Assembly: GCA_004558535.1 (NCBI GenBank)
Contig: SFCP01000042.1
Coordinates: forward strand, 1-35,050
Reading direction: 5' to 3'
DNA length: 35,050 nucleotides
DNA from: Bacteroidales bacterium
GTDB taxonomy: Bacteria > Bacteroidota > Bacteroidia > Bacteroidales > Bacteroidaceae
The notes beneath the pieces are model-generated. The model saw only the letters and a program-made list of their open reading frames with translations, was not told the origin of the DNA and made no database searches. The translations under genes were made by a program, and so were the position numbers. How positions within the stretch are numbered: the stretch's first letter is position 1; the number at the start of each line of letters is the position of its first letter. Below, piece by piece: positions 22,250 to 31,811 of the stretch.

Positions 22250-24580
22250 ATGAGATTTTTTCCCCTTTGCATGGCGGCCTTGTTGCCGCTGACCGGTCGG
22301 GCCGCCGTGTCCGACACTTCGCGTGTGTATAATATTGAGGAAGCCGTGGTGGTGGCTTCGCCCAAGGAGACGTCTTTCCTGCGCAGCCAGCCCATTTCGG
22401 CAGGGTTGCTCGGTGCAGCCGACCTGCAGGCCATCGGCGCCACGACCCTGAGCGACCTGTCGACAGCCACGCCCAACTTCTACATGCCCTCCTATGGTTC
22501 GCGGGTCACCTCGGCCGCCTACGTCCGCGGTGTGGGGTCGCGCATCGGTGCGCCCGCCGTGGGCCTGTATGTCGACAACGTGCCCTACCTGGAGCGTCAG
22601 AGTACGCTCTACGGCGGCGGCGCGATGGGTGGCGTCGTCCGGGTGTTCACCGCCGATCCGTTCCGCCACAAGGGTGTACAGGCGGAGCTTGGGACCACGA
22701 CACGCAACAGCGGACGCCGCGTCAAGGCTGTGGCTTACCTGCATCCCAGCGACAAGGTGGCGCTGTCGGTGGGCGGTTTTTACACCGGCGACGAGGGCTT
22801 CTACCGCAACGCATATAGCGGCCAGAAGGCCGATGCCGAGGATGCCGCCGGCGGCAAACTGCGCTTGGGGTGGCGGCCCGCGGAAAATCTGCGCATGGAC
22901 CTGACGGCGCAGTACGAATACTCCGACGAACGTGCCTGTCCCTACTTCCTCATGGGGGCTGTCCGCGACGGCGTGCTGACGGACGAGGCGTGGACAGACA
23001 GTATCGGGCAAAACCGCCAAAGCCGCTACCGCCGCAGCCTGCTCAATGTGGCCATGGGATGGACGTGGCAGGCGCCGCGACTGACCCTCTCGTCCATCAC
23101 AGCGTACCGCTACCTGCGCGACCGCCTCTTCATGGACCAGGATTTCCGTCACGAGGACATCTTCTCGCTGACGCAGCGGCAGCGGATGTCGGGCGTGACG
23201 CAGGAAATCACCCTCAAGAACCGCGCTTCCGGACGCTGGCAGTGGGTGAGCGGTGCCTACTTCCGCTACCAGGGCGAGCACACCGCCTGCCCGGTGCGTT
23301 TCCACAAAGAGGGCGTGGACTATCTGAACGCAAACTTTGCCCGCGTGCTGCCGGCACGTCCGTCGATGACGTTGGCTTTCACCACCGACGAACTGTGCTT
23401 CACCTCCGCCATGGAGACCCCCTCGACGGGCGCAGCCCTGTTTCACCAAAGCACGGTGCAGCTCGGCGCAGGACTCTCGTTGACGGGTGGCCTCCGCCTG
23501 GAGTACGACCATCGCAGTCTGGACTTGGATTCGGAAATCTCGCCCGCCGCACAGTATCAATTCGCCATGCCCTCCTTCCGCATAGACCAGGCGTTTGCGG
23601 CGACAGCCGGTGTCGGTGGCCGCCTCAGTGCCGACACGTGGCAATTGCTGCCCAAGGTCGCCCTGCAATACGACCATCGGAGCGGACGCGGCAACGTCTA
23701 CGTGTCCGTGAGCAAGGGTTACCGCCCCGGAGGGTACAACCTGCAATCCTACAGCGAACTTTCGCAGCAAGCCCTGCAGCGGGAGATGATGCAGCAAGTG
23801 AAGGACTTCAGCATCGAAACCATCCAGGCCATGCCGCTGCCCGAATCGTCCAAGCAAGGGGCTATTGCCGGTATGACGGCGGCCCTCGACCCGCACATTC
23901 CCGCCGCGCCGCGCCTCGAGAACCTGTACTACAAGCCCGAGGAAGCCTGGAACTACGAACTGGGCGGACATCTCGGTTTCGCCGGCGGCGCACTGACGGT
24001 GGATTACACCCTCTTTTGCGTGGAGACCCGCAACCGGCAATTGGCGCGCTTCGCCGAGAGCGGACTGGGACGCATCACGGTCAACGCCGGCCGCAGCCGC
24101 AGCCTCGGCGCAGAGATTACGGTGCGCTCGGCCCTGCTCGACAACCGCCTGCAACTGACGGCAGCCTACGGCTATACCCACGCGGAACTGACGCGACACT
24201 ACCTCGGCGAGCAGGACGGCACACCCGTGGACTACTCCGGCAACCGCGTGCCCTTTGCCCCCGAACACACGCTGTATGCCGACGCAGCATTCCGGCAGCC
24301 GTTGGCGGGGAAATGCTGTCGCGCCGTGTCCGTCGGCGTCAACACCTCGGCAGCAGGACGGATCTACTGGGACGAGGCCAACAGCTACTCGCAACCGTTC
24401 TATGCCGTGCTCAATGCGCGCCTCGGTGTGGAGCTCGGCGGGAGCGTGGAGGTGGAGCTGCGCGGCCACAACCTGACCGCCACGCGCTATGCCGTCTTTG
24501 CGTTTGACAGCATGGGCCACCGCTTCGAGCAAGTGGGACTGCCGCGACACTTCGAGGCCACTGTGCGCCTTTCATTCTAA
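22250..24580 (+). CDS. TonB-dependent outer membrane receptor with shortened plug
   Basis: A 776-residue outer membrane receptor: signal peptide (about 1-18, ending GRAA), plug domain (about 25-150) and a 22-strand-type barrel ending in the outer-membrane phenylalanine (EATVRLSF). A TonB-box-like segment precedes NIEEAVVVASPKE. In the plug, VGLYVDNVPYLERQSTLYGGGAMGGVV runs directly from the conserved DNVPY to TLYG; the roughly 20 residues normally between them, including the IERxEVLRGPQ block, are absent. The reading frame is intact. It lacks the N-terminal SusC extension and has no SusD partner, so it is not a classical SusC. The start at 22250 gives a proper signal peptide; upstream in-frame codons to 22151 are rejected. 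It is followed 98 bp later by the GH85 gene. Substrate unknown. Confidence 0.88.
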   Translation: MRFFPLCMAALLPLTGRAAVSDTSRVYNIEEAVVVASPKETSFLRSQPISAGLLGAADLQAIGATTLSDLSTATPNFYMPSYGSRVTSAAYVRGVGSRIGAPAVGLYVDNVPYLERQSTLYGGGAMGGVVRVFTADPFRHKGVQAELGTTTRNSGRRVKAVAYLHPSDKVALSVGGFYTGDEGFYRNAYSGQKADAEDAAGGKLRLGWRPAENLRMDLTAQYEYSDERACPYFLMGAVRDGVLTDEAWTDSIGQNRQSRYRRSLLNVAMGWTWQAPRLTLSSITAYRYLRDRLFMDQDFRHEDIFSLTQRQRMSGVTQEITLKNRASGRWQWVSGAYFRYQGEHTACPVRFHKEGVDYLNANFARVLPARPSMTLAFTTDELCFTSAMETPSTGAALFHQSTVQLGAGLSLTGGLRLEYDHRSLDLDSEISPAAQYQFAMPSFRIDQAFAATAGVGGRLSADTWQLLPKVALQYDHRSGRGNVYVSVSKGYRPGGYNLQSYSELSQQALQREMMQQVKDFSIETIQAMPLPESSKQGAIAGMTAALDPHIPAAPRLENLYYKPEEAWNYELGGHLGFAGGALTVDYTLFCVETRNRQLARFAESGLGRITVNAGRSRSLGAEITVRSALLDNRLQLTAAYGYTHAELTRHYLGEQDGTPVDYSGNRVPFAPEHTLYADAAFRQPLAGKCCRAVSVGVNTSAAGRIYWDEANSYSQPFYAVLNARLGVELGGSVEVELRGHNLTATRYAVFAFDSMGHRFEQVGLPRHFEATVRLSF

Positions 24581-24644
24581 GCCAAAAAAGCGTCCCCCAT
24601 CAAAAAAACAGGGCGTAGGGCAGACACAGCCAAGATAAAATGCT

Positions 24645-24652
24645 TATCTTCG
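24645..24652 (+). promoter_or_regulatory. Possible -7 element of the GH85 gene
   Basis: TATCTTCG differs from TAnnTTTG at one position and lies 27 nt before the start codon. No TTTG is found 19-21 nt upstream. Weak support. Confidence 0.3.
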
Positions 24653-24678
24653 TGCCGTATTACAAAACCATTCATGCT

Positions 24679-27600
24679 ATGAAAACAAAAAAACTCCTGT
24701 TTGCGGCAGCGATGCTCACAGCCTTAGGGGCCGGTGCGCAGAGCGTGCCGACGCACGAAATGTATGTGCAGTATGCTACGCCCTCGGACATCGTGACCGC
24801 CCTGAAAAACTGGGAACCGGGCAAGAATTTCGGTGTGGGAACAGCCTATCACGACGAGAATTTCTTCATCTCGCGCGTGCCGGTCAAGGAACGCTTCCTG
24901 CCGGACGTATGGGCCAACCCTGACCTCAACGACGAGAACGACAAATACCTCTGCTGGTGCGTGCCGACAGGCGAAATGACCAAGAAGTGGGGCGCACTGC
25001 CCCGTTACAACTTCGACGGCGACAACTTCAACCTGTGGCAGTACGTCAACACACACTCCAACTGGAGCAACGGCTGGTGGCGCGTGCCCGGCGCGTTCAA
25101 CGATGCCGCCCACAAAAACGGCGTTCGCACCGGTTGCACCTACTTCATCGACTGGGGTGCCGGCGTCAATATCTACAACGAACCGGGCAAGACGCTCTAC
25201 GAGCTCTCGGAGCAGCAGTTGTTTGACGGCACCTACACCTATGCGCGCAAACTGGTGGAGTTCATGCGCTATTATGGCATCACGGGACTGACCTTCAACC
25301 CCGAGGGAAGTTGGGCGACCGCCCTTGCCAACCAGTTCCAGGGCTTCTTGGCAGAGTGTCACCGCGTGGCCGACGAAATGAACTACCCCTTCCATGTGGA
25401 TTGGTACGCCTTTGTGAGCAATACCGGCGCGCTGAGCGACAACGGTTGCCAGCTGACCAGTTACAACGACTGGTGGTTTCACAACAAGGACATTGACAAA
25501 CCCGTGACCGACGTCTTCTTCCTGAACTACAACTGGAGCGAATCGGGACTGGCCAACAGTGTGGCCACCGCACAGAGCCTGGGGCGCAACACCTTCGACG
25601 TATACGCAGGATTCGACCAGCAGGGCCGCGGCTACGGCAAGTACGGCAACGCCGGATGGGATGTGCTGATGAAGTACCCCGTCAGCGTGGTGGTATGGGG
25701 CGCCCATGACCGCTCGCAGCTCTACGCCTCGTCCACCGAGGGAGGCCAGAGCGACTACGCCGTGCAGAACGAATACCAAAAGAAGCAGGAATTGCTCTTC
25801 TGTGGCGGCAACCGCAACGTGCTCGACCTGCCCGCCATCAATACCGGCAATACGACAGCCAAATTCTCCGACCTGGCCACCTGGCACGGTTACGCCAAAG
25901 CAGTGCGCGAGCGCTCCACCCTCAGCGAGGTGCCCTTTGTGACCCGATTCAACCTCGGCAACGGCCGCTTCGTGAAGCGCGAAGGACAAACTACCTGGGA
26001 ACACAAATGGTACAACATCGGTATGCAGGACCTGCTGCCCACCTGGCGCTGGTGGAAGGACAACGGCGACGGACACACCGTGCCCGCCGATGCCCTCGAG
26101 ACCGACTTCTGCTACGACGATGCCTGGTACGGCGGCTCCTGCCTCAAGCTACACGGACAGACGGCCCGCACCGACCTGCGCCTCTTTGCCACGAGATGGC
26201 AGGTGGCCGGCGGCGAAGACACCTTCCGCCTGGTGTACAAGGTCAACTCCGGCACCGAGAGCCACCTGCAGCTGATGGTGGCCAAGCAGAATGGTGAGGA
26301 CAACTTCGCCCGCGTCGCCCTGCCCGATGCTGCCAAGGCCGGCGAATGGACGACAGCCACGGTGAAGGCCGCCGATCTGGGACTGAAGGCCGGCGATGTG
26401 ATAGGCTGTGTGGGACTTTCCGCACAGGGCACGCCCGCAGGCTACGAGCTGCTGCTCGGCGAAATGGCTTTCGTGCCCGCCGCCTTTGCCGAAACACCGC
26501 AGACGCCCTCCATCACCTACACCGAAATCATGCGCCGCTATTACAACCGCGCCGACTTCAAGGTCGTGTTTGACATGCCGACACCCGCCAACCGTCCCGC
26601 CAAATATGTGGGATGCCCCGTCTACAACGAAGAGGTGGGCGCCTGGTACTACGAGGTGTATGTCAAGCAAGGCAGCAAGGAGACGCTCGTGACCAATACC
26701 ACTTCGTGGGCAGCCTATGTCGTAGATGCACCGCTCGATGTGGACGACCCGACTTTCCAGATCGGTGTCCGTGCCATCGGCAAGGACGGCAAGGCCATGA
26801 GCCCCATCACCTGGAGCGAAAAGTTGGAGAGCCCGCTGACCATGATCGAGACCTTGACCATCGACAAGGACATCATCAAACCCGGCGAAGAGTTTACCAT
26901 CGGATTTGAAGACCCGAACCACCCTGCCTGCGACATCAATATCTATGATGCCATGACCGGCGCGAAGATGGCTTCCGCCCAGAACACGCTGACCATGACG
27001 ACCTCGCTGCCCGCCACGGGTAGCTACGACGTCGAAGTCGTCTCGGCGGGAACATCGCTGATGAACCGCTCGCTCATCCTGGTTTCGCCCGAGGAGACCG
27101 GCCGCCTGCCGCAAATCGGCAGCATCACCGCCGACAAGACCCAGGCCAAAGCCGGAGAAACCATCCACCTCACGGCCGAAATCCAGCCCGGTACCACCTA
27201 CAACGACGCACCTTGCACCGTATCGCAATCGCTCTATATGCAGGAGCCTTACCAGTTTACGGTCAGCAGCAACCTGATGAGCGAATACACCACCAACTCC
27301 TACGCCCTTTGGTTCAAGGTCGAGAAATTCGAGCATGCCTCGCTCGGCACACTCCTCATGACCAAGGTCAACCGCAACTACGGCGGCACTTGGACCGAAA
27401 GCGTCTGGGGAGAAATGTGGACCGCCATCCGCCCCGAGGGATATGCCAAAAGCAATAACATAGCCCGCAACAATGCCGCCAACGAAATCTCCGTCAGCTT
27501 CGACGGACCGCGTGCAGGTACGTACGGCTACGAGCACAACAACGACGTCGACGGACTCTCCGACGGCTATACCCTGCAGCCCGGCAACTGGTACCATGTC

Positions 27601-28500
27601 TGCGTGGTCAAGAACGGCAAGAACGACGTGCGTGTCTACCTCAATGGCAAGAAAATCATCCAGTGTGCCAGCCGCGGAGCCGGTCCCAAGGACTGGCGCG
27701 GCGCCAACTTCTACGTGGGCGGTTCGATGACCAACTTGGCCAGCTTTACCGGATGGGTGGACGAAGTGCAGATCTGGAGCAAGGCCCTCACCGACGAAGA
27801 GGTGCTGCAATCCATGCGCGGATACAGCCAGGCACCTGACGGACTGGAGGGATACTTCACCTTCGAAAGCACGCAGACCGATGCCGACGGCAATATCTTC
27901 TTCCCCAACATGGGACGCGCTGCAGCTGCCGTGCCCGGCGGATATATGACTATCGGTAAGGAGGAAAGCGGCAAGACCGTCGATGTGAAGCAAAACCAGC
28001 TGACCACCGCCCTCGGCGTTCCCTCCATCACCGGTACGAACGTGATCCGCTACGAGTCCTCGAAGTGGATGCTCGATGGCGCCACGGTGACCGGCAGCAC
28101 CGATACAGAGGCCACCGCCAAGTATGGCGAGGAAGGCACATTCCCCGTGACCGTGGTCGCCTCCAACTCCTGGGGCAGCGTGAGCAAGACTGTGACCGAC
28201 TACATCGTCATCCGTGGCGTCGAGGACGGCATCCATGGCGTGAGCGCCGATGGCGAAGCCGGCTGCATGATTTATCCGAAACCCTTCGAGCACAAGGCCG
28301 ACCTGCTCTTTGCCGAAAACGGTGAATTTACCGTGAAGGTGTTTGCTGCCGATGGCAAAAACCTCCTTTCCGAAGACTTCGAGGCACGCGCCGGTGAACT
28401 GAAGGAAATCAACCTGAGCCAGGCAGCTGCCGGCACCTACGTGGTCGTAGTGACCAGCGGCGGCAAGGCACTCCGCTCCTTCAAGATCATGGTGAAATAA
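24679..28500 (+). CDS. Secreted GH85 endo-beta-N-acetylglucosaminidase with T9SS sorting domain
   Basis: A 1273-residue extracellular enzyme predicted to cut between the two core GlcNAc residues of N-glycans. After a signal peptide (1-20, ending GAGAQ) comes a GH85 TIM barrel (about 25-400). The catalytic pair lies in GLTFNPEGSW, with N207 and E209 matching the Asn-x-Glu of substrate-assisted GH85 enzymes. Further blocks are TGCTYFIDWG, VDWYAFVSNTG, DVFFLNYNW and VYAGFDQQGRG. Beta-sandwich and Fn3/Ig-like domains run to about 830. Then come a LamG/concanavalin-like domain (about 840-1050, with WYHVCVVKNGKNDVRVYLNG and VDEVQIWSKALTDEEV), a PKD-like domain (about 1110-1180) and a T9SS C-terminal domain (about 1186-1273). 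The start at 24679 gives the signal peptide; the in-frame ATG at 24640 is rejected. A homologue of Endo-D/Endo-BT type is likely. Confidence 0.9.
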   Translation: MKTKKLLFAAAMLTALGAGAQSVPTHEMYVQYATPSDIVTALKNWEPGKNFGVGTAYHDENFFISRVPVKERFLPDVWANPDLNDENDKYLCWCVPTGEMTKKWGALPRYNFDGDNFNLWQYVNTHSNWSNGWWRVPGAFNDAAHKNGVRTGCTYFIDWGAGVNIYNEPGKTLYELSEQQLFDGTYTYARKLVEFMRYYGITGLTFNPEGSWATALANQFQGFLAECHRVADEMNYPFHVDWYAFVSNTGALSDNGCQLTSYNDWWFHNKDIDKPVTDVFFLNYNWSESGLANSVATAQSLGRNTFDVYAGFDQQGRGYGKYGNAGWDVLMKYPVSVVVWGAHDRSQLYASSTEGGQSDYAVQNEYQKKQELLFCGGNRNVLDLPAINTGNTTAKFSDLATWHGYAKAVRERSTLSEVPFVTRFNLGNGRFVKREGQTTWEHKWYNIGMQDLLPTWRWWKDNGDGHTVPADALETDFCYDDAWYGGSCLKLHGQTARTDLRLFATRWQVAGGEDTFRLVYKVNSGTESHLQLMVAKQNGEDNFARVALPDAAKAGEWTTATVKAADLGLKAGDVIGCVGLSAQGTPAGYELLLGEMAFVPAAFAETPQTPSITYTEIMRRYYNRADFKVVFDMPTPANRPAKYVGCPVYNEEVGAWYYEVYVKQGSKETLVTNTTSWAAYVVDAPLDVDDPTFQIGVRAIGKDGKAMSPITWSEKLESPLTMIETLTIDKDIIKPGEEFTIGFEDPNHPACDINIYDAMTGAKMASAQNTLTMTTSLPATGSYDVEVVSAGTSLMNRSLILVSPEETGRLPQIGSITADKTQAKAGETIHLTAEIQPGTTYNDAPCTVSQSLYMQEPYQFTVSSNLMSEYTTNSYALWFKVEKFEHASLGTLLMTKVNRNYGGTWTESVWGEMWTAIRPEGYAKSNNIARNNAANEISVSFDGPRAGTYGYEHNNDVDGLSDGYTLQPGNWYHVCVVKNGKNDVRVYLNGKKIIQCASRGAGPKDWRGANFYVGGSMTNLASFTGWVDEVQIWSKALTDEEVLQSMRGYSQAPDGLEGYFTFESTQTDADGNIFFPNMGRAAAAVPGGYMTIGKEESGKTVDVKQNQLTTALGVPSITGTNVIRYESSKWMLDGATVTGSTDTEATAKYGEEGTFPVTVVASNSWGSVSKTVTDYIVIRGVEDGIHGVSADGEAGCMIYPKPFEHKADLLFAENGEFTVKVFAADGKNLLSEDFEARAGELKEINLSQAAAGTYVVVVTSGGKALRSFKIMVK

Positions 28501-28597
28501 TCCCCTGTGGAAATAATAAGGCGGCGGAGTGGCCTTGGTTGAACCTTGGCTTACCCCGCCGCTTCCGTTGAACGAAAAAACTTTCAGGCAGAAAGAC

Positions 28598-28861
28598 ATG
28601 ATACCTTACCAGAAACTCTTCTCCGGCGAAGACCTCAAGGACCTCTATCAGTGGGTCAAGGAGCACCGGGCGGCTTTGCCCGAAAGCCTATGGCTGGACG
28701 ATGCCACCTACATCCCCGACCTGCGTACCACGGCCGGCCACTACTTGGAAATCATAGAGCTGCACCGTGAAAATCCCACCTACAGCGGACAAATCTACCA
28801 GCTGTTCAAAATCCGCGAAAAGGTGGAAGAGCTTTGGGCCAAGGAGGGTAAAACGGAATAG
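28598..28861 (+). CDS. Small conserved-looking protein of unknown function
   Basis: An 87-residue soluble acidic protein without signal peptide or membrane segment. It is predicted helical: FSGEDLKDLYQWVKEHRAALPESLWLDD, then YIPDLRTTAGHYLEIIELHRENPTYSGQIYQLFKIREKVEELW. I recall similar small proteins in Bacteroidetes but cannot name a family with certainty. The start at 28598 is the first ATG after GAAAGAC; the frame is open upstream to 28529 but that part is Pro-rich and unlike a protein N-terminus. It lies 97 bp behind the GH85 gene in the same direction and ends before a terminator pair. Function unknown. Confidence 0.68.
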   Translation: MIPYQKLFSGEDLKDLYQWVKEHRAALPESLWLDDATYIPDLRTTAGHYLEIIELHRENPTYSGQIYQLFKIREKVEELWAKEGKTE

Positions 28862-28865
28862 AACG

Positions 28866-28895
28866 AAAAAGCGTGCGCCGGCCAAGGCGGCACGC
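28866..28895 (-). terminator. Second hairpin beyond ackA
   Basis: On the minus strand GCGTGC and GCACGC flank a partly paired GCC/GGC core, followed by TTTTTCG. It lies beyond the main bidirectional terminator at 28926-28959 and would catch readthrough from ackA. Confidence 0.55.
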
Positions 28896-28925
28896 AGAGG
28901 GGAAAGACCCTAAGAAAAACAAAAG

Positions 28926-28959
28926 GGCGGGGACACCATTGCGATGCCTCCGCCTTTTT
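28926..28959. terminator. Bidirectional terminator between the small gene and ackA
   Basis: GGCGGGG (28926-28932) pairs with CTCCGCC (28948-28954), with one G-T wobble, followed by TTTTT on the plus strand; on the minus strand the stem is followed by CTTTTGTTTTT. It serves the convergent genes at 28598-28861 and 29007-30200. Confidence 0.85.
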
Positions 28960-29006
28960 GGTTGGTATTTGAGTTTGTATCCGGGTATGTGCCCGGTTTG
29001 TCCGAC

Positions 29007-30200
29007 TTACTTCGTCACCAGGGCCAGCGTGTCGGACGCGATGAGCAGTTCCTCGTCGGTCGGTACGACTACGACCTTCACGCGGCTGCCCTCTGTCGAG
29101 ATAATCTCTTCCTCTCCGAAATTCTTGCGGTTCTTCTCCGCATCCATTTCAATGCCGAGGAACTCCAGTCCTTCGGTGGAAGCCTTGCGGATGTCCCATT
29201 GGTGCTCGCCGACGCCGGCGGTGAAGACGACGATGTCAACGCCACCCATGGCGGCAGCATAGGCGCCGATGTATTTTTTGATGCGATAGGCATACATCTC
29301 CAGTGCCAGGCGTGCATGTTCGTTGCCCTCCTTGATGGCAGCTTCTACCTCGCGGATGTCGCTCGACACGCCCGAGATACCTTTCACGCCGCTCTCCTTG
29401 TTGAGCAAATCACTCATTTCATCGGGCGTGAAACCCTCCTTTTTCATGATGCTCAGTACGGCGGAGGGGTCCACGTCGCCCGAGCGTGTGCCCATCATGA
29501 GTCCTTCGAGCGGCGTAAGTCCCATCGAGGTGTCGACGCACTGGCCGAATTTGACAGCAGAGATGCTGGCGCCGTTGCCGATGTGGCAGGTGATGATGCG
29601 CTTCTCGGCAGGGTCTACGCCGAGGAACTCGCCGACGCGGGCTGTCACGAAGCGGTGGCTGGTGCCGTGGGCGCCCCAGCGGCGTATGTTGCACTCCTCA
29701 TAATATTTATAGGGGACGGCGTACATGTAGGCCTTGGCAGGCATGGTCTGGTGGAAGGCAGTGTCGAATACGAAGACTTGCGGCAGGGCCGGGAGCATCT
29801 CGCGTACGGCTTCATAGCCTTTCAGGTGGGCGGGGCTGTGCAGCGGAGCGAGCTCCATGTACTGGCGCCATTCGTCCAGCATTTCCGGCGTGACGATCCG
29901 GCTCTCGGTGAAGCGGCCTCCGGCCACGATGCGGTGTCCGGCGGCGGAAATCTCGTCCAGGCTCTTGATGGCACCATACTCGGGGTGGAGCAGGGTGTCG
30001 AACATCAGACGGATGCCCTCAGTGTGGGTGGGGCAGGGTGACTCGATGATTTTCGTTTCGCCCTGAATCTTGGTTTTCAGGAACGAACCTTCCAATCCGA
30101 TTTTTTCAATACCTCCGGCGGCCAGCACGGTCCGGTCGTCCATTTCATAGAGTTTGTACTTGATGGAACTGCTACCGCAGTTGATGACTAAGATCTTCAT
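29007..30200 (-). CDS. ackA: Acetate kinase
   Basis: A 397-residue cytoplasmic enzyme of the ASKHA fold converting acetyl phosphate and ADP to acetate and ATP. Signatures are LVINCGSSSIKYKLYEM at the N-terminus, HRIVAGGRF, FDTAFHQTMP, WGAHGTSHRFV, ITCHIGNGASISA, MGLTPLEGLMMGTRSGDVDP and the C-terminal VVPTDEELLIASDT. Length is normal. Phosphotransacetylase (pta), usually next to ackA in Bacteroidales, is not adjacent: the upstream neighbour is a MATE exporter and the downstream one is convergent. A -7-like TAATTTTG lies on the minus strand at 30288-30281 without a clear -33. Confidence 0.97.
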   Translation of the reverse strand: MKILVINCGSSSIKYKLYEMDDRTVLAAGGIEKIGLEGSFLKTKIQGETKIIESPCPTHTEGIRLMFDTLLHPEYGAIKSLDEISAAGHRIVAGGRFTESRIVTPEMLDEWRQYMELAPLHSPAHLKGYEAVREMLPALPQVFVFDTAFHQTMPAKAYMYAVPYKYYEECNIRRWGAHGTSHRFVTARVGEFLGVDPAEKRIITCHIGNGASISAVKFGQCVDTSMGLTPLEGLMMGTRSGDVDPSAVLSIMKKEGFTPDEMSDLLNKESGVKGISGVSSDIREVEAAIKEGNEHARLALEMYAYRIKKYIGAYAAAMGGVDIVVFTAGVGEHQWDIRKASTEGLEFLGIEMDAEKNRKNFGEEEIISTEGSRVKVVVVPTDEELLIASDTLALVTK

Positions 30201-30408
30201 TGTATGGTAAAAATGATGGGTTGATTTCTTTTTCTTGGTGTGGATGGACGAGGCGCACTGCCCCGTTTATCAGGCCCGCGCAAAATTACAAAATAAATTG
30301 CGCACGGCGGCCCCGCTCCCGATGAAAAGTTTTTGCGTTTTTTGCGCCGGTGGACGGCAGCAGGCAGCCGGCAGTTGTCCCCCGGGGGCGGTTGGCAGTG
30401 CGCCCTCG

Positions 30409-31740
30409 TCAGCGGGATGGGGTGCTGCGGAGCTTGCGGCGGTAGCAGAGGGTGAGTCCGGCGCCGCGCAGCAGGAGGTAGGCGAGAAAGGCCGTCCACA
30501 GCGTAGCACCGGTGGCGGGGAATGGGCTGCAGGGTGCGGTGGCATACAGAAAGACGCCGGTGGCGGGCAGCATGGTCAGTAGCATGGCGCGCGTGGCGGT
30601 CAGTCCGATGAAGAGGCCGTCCCACAGAAAGGCGGCGTAGGCGACCAAGGGCATGACCATCAGGTAGGGCAGGTAGCGCGCAGCCTCGTGGAGTACGGCC
30701 ACGTCGTCGGTGAGCAGGCGCAGCAGGCCCTTGCCGCCGATGGCATAGGTCAGGGCGAACAGGATGGCGGTGGCTGTGCCCCAGGCGAAGAGTGCGCGCA
30801 CCATGCGCCGCAGGGCCTGCAGGTCGCCGGCTCCCCGGTAGCGTCCGCCGAGGGCTTCGCCCGCAAAGGCGAAACCGTCCATCACGTAGGAGAAGAGCAG
30901 GAAGAACTGCATCAACAGGGCGTTGGCGCTTAGCGTGACCGTGCCGAGGCGTGTGCCGCAGGCCGTAAACCAATAGGTCACGGCTATCAGGCAGAGTGTG
31001 CGCAGGAAGATGTCGGCGTTGATGCTGAGGAGCCGCACGATGGCGGTGCGTTGCCTCCAGCCCCGGACGTATTCGCGGCGCAGCAGGTGGCGGTATTTCC
31101 CCCACAGCAGGCCACCGGCCACGACCAATGCGGCATATTGCGCCGTCAGTGTGCCCAGAGCGACACCGGTCACCTGCATCCCACAGCCGAAGACGAGGAC
31201 GAGGCTGACGGGGATGTTGACGGCATTTTGCACGAGGGCGATGATCATGACGTGGCGGCTGTTCTGCATCCCGAGAAACCAGCCGCTCAGGGCGTAGAGC
31301 GCCAGCACAGCCGGCGCGCCCCATACCAGGATGTCGAAGTAGCGGACTGCCTCGGTGCGGACCGCCGCTGCGGGCGCTATCTGCGTCAGGATGGCCTCGC
31401 ACAGCGGATGTTGGAAAAGCAGGATAAGGAGGGACAGCCCGCCGCTGAGTGCCAGTGCGCGGAGCAGGGTACGCAGGCATTCGTCGGGACGTCGGGCGCC
31501 GCAGGCTTGTGCGGTCAGTCCGCCCGTCCCCGTTCGCAGAAATCCGCAAAGCCAATATAGCAGGTTGAACAGCAGGCTGCCGACGGCGATGGCGGCGATG
31601 TAGTGCGTGGCGCCCAGGTGGCCGACGATGGCGGTGTCGGCCCAGCCGAGCAGGGGTACGGCAAGGTTGCCGGCGATGCCGGGGAGGGCGATTTGCAGGA
31701 TGGGGGAAGAGGCGAGTAAAGAGAGAGACTTTCGAGTCAT
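30409..31740 (-). CDS. MATE-family multidrug efflux protein
   Basis: A 443-residue inner membrane antiporter with twelve predicted helices. The opening IALPGIAGNLAVPLLGWADTAIVGHLG is typical of the family (P-x4-N-x5-DxxxVG block), repeated in the second half as TLSANALLMQFFLLFSYVMDGFAFAGEALGG. It most resembles the DinF/NorM-like branch, which uses proton or sodium gradients to export cationic or other compounds. The start at 31740 fits the family. The 190 bp to the next gene upstream contain two hairpins without T runs. Substrate unknown. Confidence 0.9.
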   Translation of the reverse strand: MTRKSLSLLASSPILQIALPGIAGNLAVPLLGWADTAIVGHLGATHYIAAIAVGSLLFNLLYWLCGFLRTGTGGLTAQACGARRPDECLRTLLRALALSGGLSLLILLFQHPLCEAILTQIAPAAAVRTEAVRYFDILVWGAPAVLALYALSGWFLGMQNSRHVMIIALVQNAVNIPVSLVLVFGCGMQVTGVALGTLTAQYAALVVAGGLLWGKYRHLLRREYVRGWRQRTAIVRLLSINADIFLRTLCLIAVTYWFTACGTRLGTVTLSANALLMQFFLLFSYVMDGFAFAGEALGGRYRGAGDLQALRRMVRALFAWGTATAILFALTYAIGGKGLLRLLTDDVAVLHEAARYLPYLMVMPLVAYAAFLWDGLFIGLTATRAMLLTMLPATGVFLYATAPCSPFPATGATLWTAFLAYLLLRGAGLTLCYRRKLRSTPSR

Positions 31741-31811
31741 TGGGTCATCGGGTCATACGCATGAGCCGGACAGGCGTTATCTTTTCTGCGGGGAGGTTCA
31801 ACTACTGACAA

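Noticed and set aside
22241..24550. 769-codon minus-strand frame opposite the TonB receptor
   Set aside because: Low-complexity His/Arg/Gly-rich translation; the sense frame is a clear outer membrane receptor.
24640..24678. In-frame ATG upstream of the GH85 start
   Set aside because: It would place 13 residues before the signal peptide and lies before the possible -7 element.
26149..28599. 816-codon minus-strand frame opposite the GH85 gene
   Set aside because: No domain or signal peptide; explained by codon bias of the sense gene.
30197..31555. 452-codon frame overlapping the MATE gene in another frame
   Set aside because: Arg/Pro/His-rich shadow with no membrane helices; the MATE frame has the family motifs.
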